Positions 10,325 through 21,935 of a stretch of DNA of 64,000 nt are shown piece by piece. How positions within the stretch are numbered: position 1 is the first letter of the stretch; each line of letters begins with the position of its first letter. The stretch comes from Quercus robur (lineage: Eukaryota; Streptophyta; Magnoliopsida; Fagales; Fagaceae), in the NCBI RefSeq assembly GCF_932294415.1, contig NC_065538.1, forward strand, positions 26,685,957 to 26,749,956. The letters run 5' to 3'. The translations under genes were made by a program, and so were the position numbers. The notes below the pieces were generated by a model. It was not told the origin of the DNA. It did no database searches and saw only the letters and a list, made by a program, of their open reading frames with translations.

Positions 10325-12403
10325 TGTTGATGCCCACTTTGGCAAAAAGGCCCAATAATAGGAAGAAGCCCAACAATATGAGAGGGAATAAAGAATAAGA
10401 ATTACCAAATTGAGAAGGAACCATTAAGCCCGAATGATAGGAATAATGGACCATTGGCCTGTAAAATAACAAAAGAGCCTCAAAGAAAGCAAGTGGACCT
10501 AAAGAAACCCGAAGAAAGAAGTAGTAAACCTATGGGCATTATGAGAAATGGAAAGCAAGCAAGAATGGGCCAAAGGAACCCAAAGGAAGGAACTAAGTAA
10601 ATAGGGGTTGGTGGAAAAGCCTATAAGCCAAGAAAGTAAAGGATATGGTAACTTAGGCCGGGGAAGCCCAAAAAACTTAGCAAAAGCCCACGAGAATGAA
10701 GGATTGGAATGGGCCGGGGATGCCTAAGGAAATGAAACGGGCCGAGGATGTCCAAAAGAATAAAATGGCCCAAGGGAGCTCAAAGGTGATGAAATGGGCC
10801 AAGGAAGCCCAAAGCAACATGAGTACGAGCCCAATGATAGTACTGGGCTACTGGAATTGAGCAGAAGGAAAGCATACAGCAAGTCCAAAAGAGGCCTAGC
10901 AAGTACAAGTCAAATAATAACATGACAAGAACAACGGGGTGGCATGGCAAAAGTGTCAATCGACTCGCAAAGAGGTTAAGGGATGGACTGAAGAAGGAAA
11001 GACCCACAACCAAGTAAGACCCAACCTAGGAAAGAAGTAAGACATAAAGAATGAAAGCCCAGAGACTCATCCATGCCACAAGAGGTTAAGAACGAGTAGT
11101 GGAACATGCAAACAAGCTCTCAAGTCATGGCAAACACATGAACAGCAAACAAGCCATGGACACACATAGAAGTGGAGCACACACAAAGCTCAGGCACCAC
11201 CCACTTGTACCCAGCCAATACCGGAGTGGTGAGCCATGGGTCAGAGGTAAAAGAGGGTATGAACTGGCGGTGGGGAGAAGGGGAAAGCCTATTCTAGGGT
11301 TCCCGCTTAAACTCTTTTAGAGGAAATGTCTTGCTAGGATGACATACCACCCAAAAGAGAGAAAGGTGAGCTGGAATCACTAGGTGCATGCTATAGGGGA
11401 TAGTAAGAGAGAATGGCCACCCTTGTTCGAATGGGAATGCCATGGTGAGCAAGAAACTAAATTGAAACTCTTTTATTTAGGAATGGGATGTGGCATGACT
11501 AGCACAGGTAAGTGGTGATGGCTGGGCAGTTGACAGACCAGTGGGTGGTTTGGGAAGGACACCTATGCCAGGACAAAAGCAATTAAAGGGAAAAACAGTA
11601 AAAATCCATCACGGTAGGTAGTATAAAAAAAAAGGCCTTAATTGTGCACAGAAAAGGCAGAACAAGGGAGAACGGAGGAGAACAGAAAAAAGGGAAAGAA
11701 AAACACAAGAGATAAGAAAAATAAGAGAAAAAGAAGTAATAAAAAGAGTGAAAGATAGGAGGGAAAACGGAGAGCGAGCAAGAGTGTGATAGTAGGCATG
11801 TATCAATAGGTTGTCCCTTTCTCTCCCTCTAAAAGCCTACTCTCTAGTGAGGATTAAGAAATTGGAGGAAAAACTATCTAGGTCCATTCTCTCAAAGTGG
11901 GCAATTTCTATGGCAGGACGTCCTAGTGAGATTGCCCACATTGAAGGATGATTCCCTTCCTAGACTTGACTCTGTGGAGAAATCAAGCACATCAGACTAA
12001 CCATCCTTCATTTTGTTTTATTGATCAAGCATTAATATTATTTCTTTTTTATTTTTTATTTTTTATTTTTATCATTGTTATTAACTCACTTCTGCTGCAT
12101 CTATATCACTGCATTATCTCCTCCTTTACTAAGATCATGATTTAGCTTTTCTTTTTTGGCTGACAGTGAACATATTCTTCTTATTATTGTCATATTGCAC
12201 CTGCCTGCCATAACCTTTTTGTAACAGTTTCCTCCGCCATGGGCACGTGTCTAAGGTCTTAGCAAAGGGGTTCTAGCTTGCGCACAAATTAGCTTGGGGT
12301 GTGTTGCAGTCAAGACAGTCCTGACTCTTCTACCCAGAATCATTGGGCCGTAACGTGGCAAGAGACAGTCCAGCACACAATTGCAAAAAAAAGGCCTACC
12401 ACA
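10325..12403 (+). mobile_element. Solo LTR, family A, copy 1 (about 2.1 kb)
   Basis: Begins TGTTGATGCCC and ends CCTACCACA, flanked by TATAT (10320-10324) and CATAT (12404-12408), a 5-bp target duplication with one mismatch. A second copy lies inverted at 56882-58939. The ends, TATA position and blocks such as TGATTCTGG and GACCTAGAT are shared. A TATA box (GTATAAAAA) at 11621-11630 sets the transcription direction to plus. The sequence is rich in GGGCC/AAGCCCA words and has no gag or pol, so it is the product of LTR-LTR recombination. Open frames inside it are not genes. Confidence 0.8.
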
Positions 12404-12919
12404 CATATTCTATAGCAAGTATTCTAATACTTCCAGTACAAAAAGAATTCTAACGCTTGGATAAAGAAAAAAGGCAATCAATTTTTGGAGGAATTTCTCT
12501 TCTCTTTGGTAATTATTGGTCTTGGACCTGTGCCATTTAACTTAGTTTTAATTTTTCTTTTTCTACCGTTTACTATTTATTATTTCTCATGAATCGCATG
12601 CCTTACCGCAGTTTATACCCTTTTAAGTTCTGTTGGTTTGTACCAATGCTGTTGGTATGAAAACAAGATAAGCTATGAAAAACAGAAAAAGAGCGAAGCT
12701 AGGGAAAATAAAATATTTTATTACAGCTTAGTTACAAATGATAGAAAAGAGTGTTCTATCGGTTGTAGTAAAATATGTAGTATCTTACAATATCATTTTT
12801 TTGGATGAAAATTACCTAATGCTTAACCCCGATTTAGGGTTGTCCATACTACATTATAGTACCACATGTTTGGTGACTTTTTTCAACTATAAATAAGCCT
12901 AACAATATATTTATCAGAA

Positions 12920-12955
<36 letters not shown>

Positions 12956-13084
12956 AAAGAAATTCCATATCTACATGTTTAGGCGTAGCAATGATCACAC
13001 CAGGTGCTCAGGAAGGTGAAAATCGTTATATTTGAAGGGGGCCGGCGGGGGGAGAGATTGAATCAGTTCAACCAAAAGAAATGC
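12404..13084. other. Intergenic DNA with a long A tract
   Basis: No gene seen. It contains an uninterrupted run of 33 A at 12921-12953, perhaps the tail of an old retroposon inserted in plus orientation, whose body I cannot delimit. Confidence 0.4.
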
Positions 13085-14036
13085 AGTAAAATAATATGAT
13101 AATCCAAAGTTATGCCTTTCATCTCTATGAAAATTGCTTGGGTTAGATCACATTTGATCAAAGAAAGGAGTTTATGGTTGGCGAAGTCTCCACAAGATTG
13201 CTCTTGGGACTGGAGGAAAATATTTAGGCAAAGAGAGCTAGTGAGGCTTTTATTAGTCATTTTGCAATCTATGATGCAACTAATTCCATAAATGCCAATT
13301 TGGTGCAAGAGTGATAAAGGATAAAGCATGGTCACAGAATCCCTAAACATGGATTTATATGTTGGTTAGCAATGAAAGAAAGATTAGCTTAATGGGGGGA
13401 AATGGGGGAGACCCTGCTTGTGTACTTTACAGATTGTGTATTGAGAGGAGGGACCATCTCGTCTTTAAATGTTCATTTGTCAAAAAGAATCTGTGAAAGA
13501 AGCTTTTGTTGCCATGAGAGCTTGGATAATAATTGGGATATTCTTGTTGGTTGGGCAGTAGAGCATTGGAATGAGAGGTCTTTGTGTACTCTTTGGTGTA
13601 AATTGGGGTTTAGTCCTACTGTGTACCATGTATGGAACTGGAAGGAGAGGAATGCTATGCAATTACTTATCAAGGAAAATATCAGCACAGAGGATCAAAT
13701 TGTGAAAGCAATGCGAAGAGATGCTAAGGCCAGGCTGGAGATTCTGCTGCTAAGTGCATCATTTCTGCAATAGGAAATTTTAAAACATTGGGAAATCATG
13801 AGTTCTCTTGAGTATGTTTGGCTTCTTGTATTTAGGGATTCTCCTGGGTTCTGTGTAATTTGTGGTTTTCTTGTACTTTTGATATTGAGTATTGGGTGAT
13901 TGTTGGGGGATCTTCTGTAGGTTTTGGCTACTGGTATTGGGTGTTTCTCCTGGTTATGTGTACTACGTGATTTTTGTACTTCGAGATTCCTTTATTAATA
14001 AAATTTCTGCTTAGTTATTCCCAAAAAAATAGAGCA
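13085..14036 (+). pseudogene. LINE retrotransposon 3' end (decayed)
   Basis: The plus-strand frames, with shifts and stops, give the usual plant LINE C-terminal order: LAKSPQDCSWDWRKIFRQREL, then RIPKHGFICWLAMKERL (start of the zf-RVT zinc-binding region), DHLVFKCSFVKK, and VYHVWNWKERNAMQLL ending in DAKARLE. The longest clean piece is 13402-13773. A T/G-rich 3' UTR follows with AATAAAATTTCTG, and the element ends in a short A run near 14030. The reverse transcriptase and endonuclease parts are missing, as expected from 5' truncation. Confidence 0.75.
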
Positions 14037-14061
14037 AGAACCTTACTAACTCTGGAGCTTC

Positions 14062-14118
14062 TCTTGGGAAATCATGAGTTCTCTTGAACTTTGTACTTCG
14101 AGATTTCTTTCCAATAAT
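14062..14118 (+). mobile_element. 57-bp LINE 3'-UTR relic with a 20-bp target duplication
   Basis: The segment contains two short blocks of the neighbouring LINE tail (GGGAAATCATGAGTTCTCTTGA and GTACTTCGAGATT; compare 13788-13815 and 13973-13995). It lies between perfect 20-bp direct repeats at 14042-14061 and 14119-14138. This is a very short retroposition product with an internal deletion, or a small local duplication. Confidence 0.5.
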
Positions 14119-14323
14119 CTTACTAACTCTGGAGCTTCAAGCTTAATTTTTCAAATAGACAAAGAAAGCATGTCTTTCATGACCAAATTTTTGAAATTTA
14201 GTCCTTCCCTTCCAATAATCCTCAATTGACATAACGAAGACAGAAAAATACAGCAGAAAATATGTGCATGATAAGAATATTTAAGATCCAAGATTACATT
14301 ATATAACAATGTTTTACAGAAAT

Positions 14324-14443
14324 GCCAATGAGCTCTAGCTCAACTAGCAGCTCCTCCCCTTACAAGTGCTAGGTGGACAATGAGGTTGTGGTTGTGGATT
14401 CAGGACCTATTGAGTGTGTGTCACTTACCAATAATAATAAAAA
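14324..14443 (+). mobile_element. SINE with a perfect 19-bp target-site duplication
   Basis: A 120-bp element starts GCCAATGAGCTCTAGCTC (A-box-like), has a degraded B box around 14396-14407 (GGATTCAGGACC) and ends in ACCAATAATAATAAAA. The flanks are identical 19-bp repeats at 14305-14323 and 14444-14462. Same family as 150-272. It lies just downstream of the racemase pseudo-exon. Confidence 0.85.
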
Positions 14444-14506
14444 AACAATGTTTTACAGAAATTACAAATGAAGATACGTGATTAACAACAGCATTCTCAG
14501 TATTCT

Positions 14507-14777
14507 CTATGTACCTTTTTCAGCTGATTGCATCCACTTAATAGTTGTCCTGACCAATGCATCCATTGGGTCAATACATTTCTTAAAAAGTGGATTGTTC
14601 TGAGGCAATATCATCAGAGGCAATGATGACGGAGTTTACTGCCCTCACCAAAAGAACTTGGAGAGAGATTCTTAACAGGTTGCTCGCTCCTTCCATGTCC
14701 TTTCTGCTTAAAGCTTCAATTGCGGGAATAACAGTATGTTCCATAGTTGCCTTATCTGGCAGCACAACCTCAAATCC
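14507..14777 (-). pseudogene. Last exon of an aspartate/glutamate racemase-family gene, frameshifted
   Basis: A good splice acceptor (CTCTCTATGTGCAG) precedes the exon at 14778. The exon starts with FEVVLPDKATMEHTVIPAIE and continues to LLVRAVNSVIIASDD. The plant aspartate-glutamate racemase family has this C-terminal segment. Near 14610 the frame breaks; the remaining conserved tail (KKCIDPMDALVRTTIKW) continues in another frame to TAG at 14507-14509, which fits a small deletion. I find no upstream exons between here and the 18.4-kb gene, so this is an isolated gene relic. A working gene using an unseen splice is possible but unlikely. Confidence 0.7.
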
Positions 14778-16778
14778 CTGCACATAGAGAGGAAATTAAA
14801 GATGAACAATACTTACTTGCAAGTTGCAATTGTCAAAAAAGAATGTACTGAATTTATCAGATTTCAATTTTCATGCAGTAACTAAAAATTACTAAGCCTG
14901 CTCATAGTTTCATCTTCTAGAACTAAGGGGCCAAGAAGTTCATATGGAATTCAAAACGTTGTTCATAAAAGGAATAAATCATAATGAAATGGCAAGGAAG
15001 TCAACTTTTTAAGTAAAATGTAGGTTATCCTGCTCATATGCAAAATATGCTAAAGAATGTTCTTAAACATCATAAGTAGAAGTGAACAGAATGATCAAGC
15101 CAAAAAAAAAAAAAAAAACTGTAGAGCAGAATGGTGCCCACTGCCCAGCCAAAAAGAAAAAAAAATGTGTTGACTTTTTAAACATCCTTCCCCACAATCC
15201 AAAAACAAAAACGAGGGGCGGAGTCATTGTCAGGCAAATTAGCAAACGGTAGGATGGTAAGATTCTCCAACATAAAATGCTGCCTGGACCACATGCGCAG
15301 CTTGAAGTTGTGCATGTTGGTCCATGTGCAGCTTGTTCTCGTGCACGGGTAAAAATTCAATCTTTTTCTAGTTTTTGGTTCCAGCTTTGATCAATCTCAG
15401 GTACTGATTATGCACACTGATTTGAAGGCTTTGCCGGACTCCATTTGATGTTCTTGGTGTCCACGGTAAGATCTTGCAGCTTAATTTCCATTGGTTCTGG
15501 CATCAAGTCATTTAGAGATTTGTGCTGAAAGTTATCCGTCTCCAAAGTTGGCTACCCAAACTAGTTTTTATAACTTGTGTCAATTTTACCGCCGATATCT
15601 TTCAATCCGGACATCCTTCTGTCGAGGCCTACGTCTATTCCAGGATGTCAAGGAAAACCCATTTGGTAACTAAGTTTGAGTAAGTATTTTGGATGTTTTT
15701 GATATAGTCAGGTGAAAAAATGTGTTGTAATATGTGTAAGTGTGTTTGAAATGTGAAAAATGGGTTGAGTAGAGTTACCAAAATTGAACTCTGTTTGGAA
15801 TGCAGGTGCTTCTTGGGTCCACTCTTTATATGCAATTAAGAATCTACGCACAAAGTTAGTACCAAAATTGAATTTTTATGGGCTTTCCTGATTTTGGCCT
15901 ATTTTTCCACTAAATCTTCTTAGACTTCTCGACCTCCGTTTTGATCAAACAAGGTATCGTTGGAAACCTTATGAGGTATAATTTATAATTATCATTGTTT
16001 TTTGTCTCCAATTTTCAATTGAGTGAGCTTAATGCTTTGGAAAATGCGGTGAAAAACAAGTTTAATTAGGAAAAGCCATTTTTTAAACAAAGTTTCTCTC
16101 AAAATTAGTTTGAAGATAAATTCTTCAAATTTCTCACATATTTTTATTTTAAGTGTGAATTTTGAAAATCTAACCACTAAATTTCATTTTTCTTATGTTC
16201 TTAATATGTATATTAAATTTTGTTCAAATCGGATGTTATTTACTATTTAATTAATAAACTTATTTTTTATACACAATTTTAGATCACAAAAACTTAAAAT
16301 TTTAATATTTGTTTACTGACATAGCAATTGATATTTGATCTTCTTAAAATTTTTGCAATCATAAAGAATATAATAAAAACATGCAATCTAACGGTTAGAT
16401 TTTCAAAATTCACACTCAATATAAAGATATATAATAAATTTACTTTTATTAAATGTAATTTTAGCAAATTAAGCATGCCAAAATGAAACTCATCACAAAA
16501 CCTTTCAAACTTCTCCTCCTTTGGGCCAATCTAATGTCATTTTCATATAATTCAATAAAATTGAATTGTAATTAAAATTTATTGATAGTCGCGAAATTTA
16601 ATCATCAAGCATTTTTTTTTTCATGATATTTTACCATTTTAAATTCAATCTGGACCTGTGAACTGAAAACTATAGGGAATTAAATTATCTGTGACATGGG
16701 CCAAAAAATATCCCTGATTATATAGTTAAATCTTTTTTTGTCAAATTAGGATCAAATATGCATTGACGGAAAGAAAAC

Positions 16779-16809
<31 letters not shown>

Positions 16810-18435
16810 TTATTTTGGGAATATTATTCTTAACATAGAAAGATGAATTTTATCATTTGGATGAATCTTGACTTAGTTTGACTGCCAATCAATTCGGTCA
16901 AAGATTGAAGAACAAGGGCATTTTAGTTATTTTAACCTTAAACATGGAAAATTGGATAATCTACCATCTGATCGAGATAAATTACAAAATTTTAAACATT
17001 CCAATGAACCCAGGATCAAAATGGTAATTTTTGTGAAAAAAAAAAAAAAAAAATTGGAATGCAAAACAAGGCAGACAAAATACGATATCAACAAGTCCAA
17101 TGATGCTCTTAAAAAATAATATAATTTTTCAATTAGTATAGTAGTTATAGAGGCAAAGTAGTTTTTGTTTTCTCAAATTCAATTTTTGTACATGTATAAT
17201 ATCAAACTAAACAACTTTTGTATACTCACTGGAATTTAAAAGATGATAAGTTCTCCTAAAAAGTTATCTCACAAATATACATATGTCAAAGTTGATAGTT
17301 TTGTATGCAATATATTTACAAATTATGACCTACTCTAGTATCAAAATATTAAGGCTTGTATATGTGTCTATGTGTTTGCACATGTGTGTGAAGGTTTATC
17401 TTGGCTTTTGATTAATATATTAGTACCATAATTTGGTCCCCCAAACAAAAAGTCCTAACTCCACCCCTATATATGTATATATATCGAGATAAATTAGTGG
17501 TTCTTTCTATTTTGCAAGCAAGATTGGCAGGATTAGCCCTTTTTTTTAAGGTTATATATTCACTTACACAGCTTTCTTGATTGCCTTTACATTAGGCAAA
17601 ATTTGCTCAATTCTCTATTTATGTGTTATATCCTCGATAATATCAAATTTTTTTTTTTATTTTATTTTTTTTTATTTTTATGGAGAAGGGAATCTACCTT
17701 CTTAATTTTCTATATCTAGGATCTGACTTTTATCATTAATACTTATAGGAAGAACTAAACCATTATGGCAAGAAAATGTTTAATTCAGAGGGTGAAGAAG
17801 AGGCCAAATTCGGAACAAAAATATCATTTGATTTGTGGATCCCAAAAAAGTGAATAAAAATGTCATTTGATTCGTGGATCCCTAAAAAGTAACAAGTTTC
17901 ATTATTAAGTGAGAAATGAGATATGAAACTTCATTATGTATTCATCGGTGAATAATGAATATCGAATTACCTCTTTTATAACGAAAATACTCTCCTTTCA
18001 TACTTAAGTAAAAAAACCTCAAAAAAAAAAAAAAAAAAAACCCTCAAACCAAAGTCAAATGTCAAAATTAGAATTTATGACCTATTTGGATTGAAAGAGA
18101 AAAAAAGGAGAGTGAAGGAGAGTAGAGTAAAATTAACTGAAAATAAGCTAATTTTGGACCAACTTTTATTTATGGGAATCTCCAACAGTAAAATCACCTC
18201 CATGAGAAAAGTGTGTAATTGGAAACAACTGCATAACAGGAATCTACAGCTCATAATAAGTTATCCTCTATTTCTTTATTCACAATACCATTCGAAAGGG
18301 ATAAAAAATAAAATAAAATAATCTTTCTTTTTTTCGAAAAATATAAAAAATGAAAAATCATCTCTATTTTGCTGCTACAAGTCAAATTTTGTCTCCCACA
18401 TATACATAAATTTTGTCTCTTTTTAACACAATGGT
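14778..18435. other. Gene-poor AT-rich region
   Basis: No intact gene. On the minus strand at about 15529-15413 there is an exon-like piece: an acceptor-like TTTCAG, then a 37-residue frame including MEIKLQDLTVDTKNIKWSP, then TAA. I do not recognise its family. A tandem pair of about 38 bp (ATCATTTGATTTGTGGATCCC-type) lies at about 17820-17892. There are (TA)n tracts near 16783-16806 and A runs at 17035 and 18019. Confidence 0.4.
16151..16417. repeat. Inverted-repeat (MITE-like) segment
   Basis: A 24-bp perfect inverted repeat, with AGTGTGAATTTTGAAAATCT in the left arm (16152-16175), has its complement at 16393-16416. The interior is AT-rich and non-coding. The outer ends and target duplication are not clear. 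Confidence 0.5.
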
Positions 18436-19540
18436 TCATACCTGTTTTGCTTTTAAATGGCTGCATGAATAATTTGCATGTCTCTTATCTTTGTAGCTTC
18501 GAACTATCTTTCTAACATCCTTTCTTATAGACAAGAAGGCAAAAACCACAGCTATCAGCATTGTTGGGTAGATATAAATGGCTTCCGTGAGATATCTGTC
18601 AGCAGATTTTCTCATCGCTTCCCTAACAAGGCCCCATAGAATAAGAAGTGTTCCGAAGAGGCTCAACCTTCGTGGTTTTATGAGACCTAAAATTGCTCCT
18701 GCAACCGATAAGTAACTCCCTGCAAGAAGCTGGTGCAAGCCAAAGTGAGGAAATTGTAGTTTTCTAATTTGTTCAATTCAGATTGTTTTGTTTAGTAGCA
18801 CTTCTTTTTTCAATATCGTTGCTAATGCAATTCATACCGTCCAACACATTATGATATTCTTCTTACCAGCATGTTCTTAAAACAAAATTTTTGGTCTACA
18901 TTATATTGAAAAATGTTTTTGAGGAAAACTTGTTAGTTCTTTTTAGGACAACTAAATGTTTTGTATCATATGAACTCCTTTTCTAGAGATATCTGAGAAT
19001 AGTTGAGAAGCTGTATGAAAGAAAAGAAACAAAAGGCTTAAATATGCTGTTGGTCTTCAAATTTTATGTTCATGTAGGTCCTAAAATTTTTTGGGGTTTT
19101 ACAGATACCATTCTTGGACTTTAATAGTTTAATGTGAGTACAAAATTGAAGTACAAAAAATATAAATAAAAATAATAATCAATTTAGTCCTAGGACTTTC
19201 GATTCGAATAATTAATCTCCTACACTTCAGTTATGTAATAAATTAATCCCATAATTTGTATAGGATAAGAATGGCATTTCAAAATTCTTAATTATGTAGA
19301 AAAAGCCATGTGTATGTGTTAAAAGGAAAATACTAGGAAAATGTTTAATTTTCTACAGAATTAAAGTCAGCGTGATCAATTGATTTAGGGTATAACACAG
19401 ATCTAAAAGTCTTAAATTCAATCTACTACACTATCATTTTGTGGGGTTTCTAAGATGTCTCGTAAGAAGGAGCTGGAATTGTCATGCTAAAGACTGAGAC
19501 TCTACTACCTTTTATGTATATACATACATACATATACATC

Positions 19541-19571
<31 letters not shown>

Positions 19572-21521
19572 TAAATGGTAGTATTGTAAGAATTCCAAAA
19601 ACAAATTGACATTTTATCATCTATTTTTTCACATATGGTTAAATAAAATATAATTAAAATATATGACTAACGAAATGTATATGCCTCGAATATTGAAAGT
19701 TGACATGGAAATAAACTCTTAGGCAAATTGCATTTTAAATCTTATAGTTTAGGACGGTAACATAATTAAACCTTAAAGTTTCAAAACATACCAAATTAAA
19801 ACCTAAAGTTTCAAAAAATAACAAATTAAATTCTACAATTTCAAAACTAATAAATTAAACCCTAATTTTTGAAAAACAAAATTATAAATAAAATCTTAGC
19901 ATTAGGTTTAAAATTTAATATGAAATGAAGGTTTAATTTGCTACTTTTTTTAAATTGAGTTTTAATTTATTACTTTTGAACTCATGAGATTTAGTACTTT
20001 TTTAGACTCTTTTTTTCAGTTCAAGATTTCAAGTATATGATTTGAAATGTAATTTTACCTCATTTTTTTTCCTTATCTCAAATCCTCTTTTCTAGATCTA
20101 TCCAACTTTTTAAATTTTTTTTTTTAAATCCTCTTTTTTATATAGGGAAATACTTGTTGCCAAATTCTGCCCCCATGGATGCCCCACGACCCTTGAGAGG
20201 CGCGGAGTTTGGGGAGCAATGATGTGTGACACCCAAGTAGATGAGCAATTTGCCAAATGGATTCAGGTGCAACTTGCATTCAAAAACTCAATGACTCGTG
20301 GAATTTCACAATTCACACCAAGTATCACATTTCACTTTACATAATTTCTGTATAAAACAGTTTGCTTGTAACAAACACAATCCCTCTGTGTACTCTTCTC
20401 CACGTAGTTTAGATTGATCCTCACACTTTCCCTTTCAAAGGATGGGTAGTCATGAAAGAGTAGTTTTTTTATTTTTTTTCATTTTTTTATTTATTTTATT
20501 TTATTTTTGTGAAGGAAAAAAGTAATTTGAATATACTAACCTCTATGCGATGGAGATCTGATGTCGCAAGAGCTACCTTCATATTGGTCAAATTATATAA
20601 CTCGAGCAAGTTGTTATAGCTTGGGATGGTTTTGCTCTTAAACAAAGCATTCGCAATTGCCCCTGGATATAGTAGAGCCTTCACCACAATTCTAGGAAGG
20701 AGTTCACTTGCAATCAATTGTGAACATGTCACTTGTATAGGTGTCCTACATATTCCACTTCTACATGGGATCCTGTATGTCAAACAGAAGAATATATTAG
20801 TTGTTAGTTCATTTTTTTCACTTTGGTACCTTACATAGGGAGCATTTACTACAGTTTATTTTTCAATTTTTATGAAAATATGATTGTTTGAAAAAGATAT
20901 ACCTAAAAAAAATAGGTGAAATTTAAAAATTATGTATTTTGAAAAATGGGTTTGAAACCACATTACCAAATGGGCAATATATATATATATATATATATAT
21001 ATTTTAATAAATAAGATAAAATAGAAGCGCATTTACTAGATTAATTTTCGTGTATATATATATATATATACCATAAAATTTTTCTCTTTCTTTTCTTTTC
21101 GAAGTGATCACAACTTACGAGAAAAAATTGAGAATTATGAAAGGAAAAACAATAGATAAAATTTCATTAAGCAAAATATTATGTAAATTTTGAGGAATAG
21201 GAAAAGTTTAGTTTCTATATATTCATTTTACAAATGATAGATTTATTCAAAATGAAAAAAAATATATTAATAATAATAATAATAAGCCATGTAAAATTGG
21301 AAATACTTAAGAGGGGAAAAAATAAAATAAAATCCTGAAACAAGGAAATTTTTTTTTTAATTTGAAATCCCTCTATCATTCTAATACTGCTAATTTAAAG
21401 AAAAATCGAAAAGTACAATTGCGATTTACCTGAAGAGTGGAATTTGAAAGATAATCAAAAGGAAATATATCCTAGAAGCAATAAGAGATATGGTACGAGC
21501 CCATTTCCTCGAAGACGCCAT
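18436..21521 (-). CDS. Conserved plant membrane protein of unknown function, about 205 residues
   Basis: Three exons on the minus strand: 21521-21430 (ATG at 21521), 20772-20541 and 18729-18436 (stop at 18438-18436). All junctions are GT/AG and the phases fit, for 618 coding bases. The N-terminus is a signal anchor (MASSRKWARTISLIASRIYF, followed by LLIIFQIPLF), then a cysteine pair in IPCRSGICRTPIQV, then a region ending in NLTNMKVALATSDLHRIE. The last exon holds two predicted membrane spans (LLAGSYLSVAGAILGLI and PTMLIAVVFAFLSI) and a basic tail. I recognise the pattern as a conserved single-copy-type plant protein without an assigned function. The introns hold degenerate repeats and an LTR-like segment. 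Nothing suggests it is broken. Confidence 0.8.
19745..19880. repeat. Short degenerate tandem repeat in an intron
   Basis: About four units of roughly 30 bp with the core AAATTAAACCTAAAGTTTCAA, decaying along the array. It lies in the last intron of the membrane-protein gene. Confidence 0.5.
20155..20455. repeat. GC-richer LTR-like segment in an intron
   Basis: Stands out from the AT-rich intron. It contains GCGCGGAGTTTGGGG, a TATA-like CTGTATAAAACAG near 20349-20361 followed by CTTGTAACAAACACAATC, which resembles a retrotransposon promoter and leader. No termini or second copy were found, so it is only a candidate LTR/TRIM fragment. Confidence 0.35.
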
Positions 21522-21664
21522 TGCATTTGCAGAAAACTTTTTGAAATATGGAGCTTTTAGATTTTAGAGAAGGCCCCTCAATGGGAGAAGCCGTAGAAGT
21601 GATGGAAGTTGTTGTTGGTACACGGTTCATTGGGTAATTTCCGAAACAATTGGACTTGAAACTT

Positions 21665-21862
21665 GACATTTTCACAACAAATTTCATAACAAATCCTAAT
21701 GGACATTTTCACAACAAATTTCATAACAAATCCTAATTGTTTATTTATTATTAGTTGTTACTGGTTGACAAAAATGTAATTTCAATAATGAGATCAAATT
21801 AGAATAAATAACAACTTATCACATATGATTTAGTGTGAAATTATTATGAAAATGTTGTGAAT
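21665..21862. mobile_element. hAT-type MITE relic with an internal 36-bp duplication
   Basis: The ends read CATTTTCACAACAAAT and ATGAAAATGTTGTG, inverted with respect to each other, with GTTGTTACTGGTTGA inside. This is the layout of the better copy at 25241-25380. The left end is duplicated in tandem (GACATTTTCACAACAAATTT at 21665 and again at 21701). It overlaps the presumed 5' UTR/promoter of the membrane-protein gene. Confidence 0.5.
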
Positions 21863-21935
21863 ATATAAAAATTAAAATGTACCTAGTCCCCTAACTTATC
21901 AATTATCACTATTTCGTTCCACTGAACAAATCGAA

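Noticed and set aside
13063-13350. 95-codon minus-strand frame
   Set aside because: It is the antisense of the LINE remnant, whose plus-strand frames give recognisable LINE peptides.
17420-17480. CCCAAACAAAAAGTCCTAACTCCACCCCT resembling the inner end of a hAT element
   Set aside because: No matching opposite end or 8-bp duplication could be found nearby.
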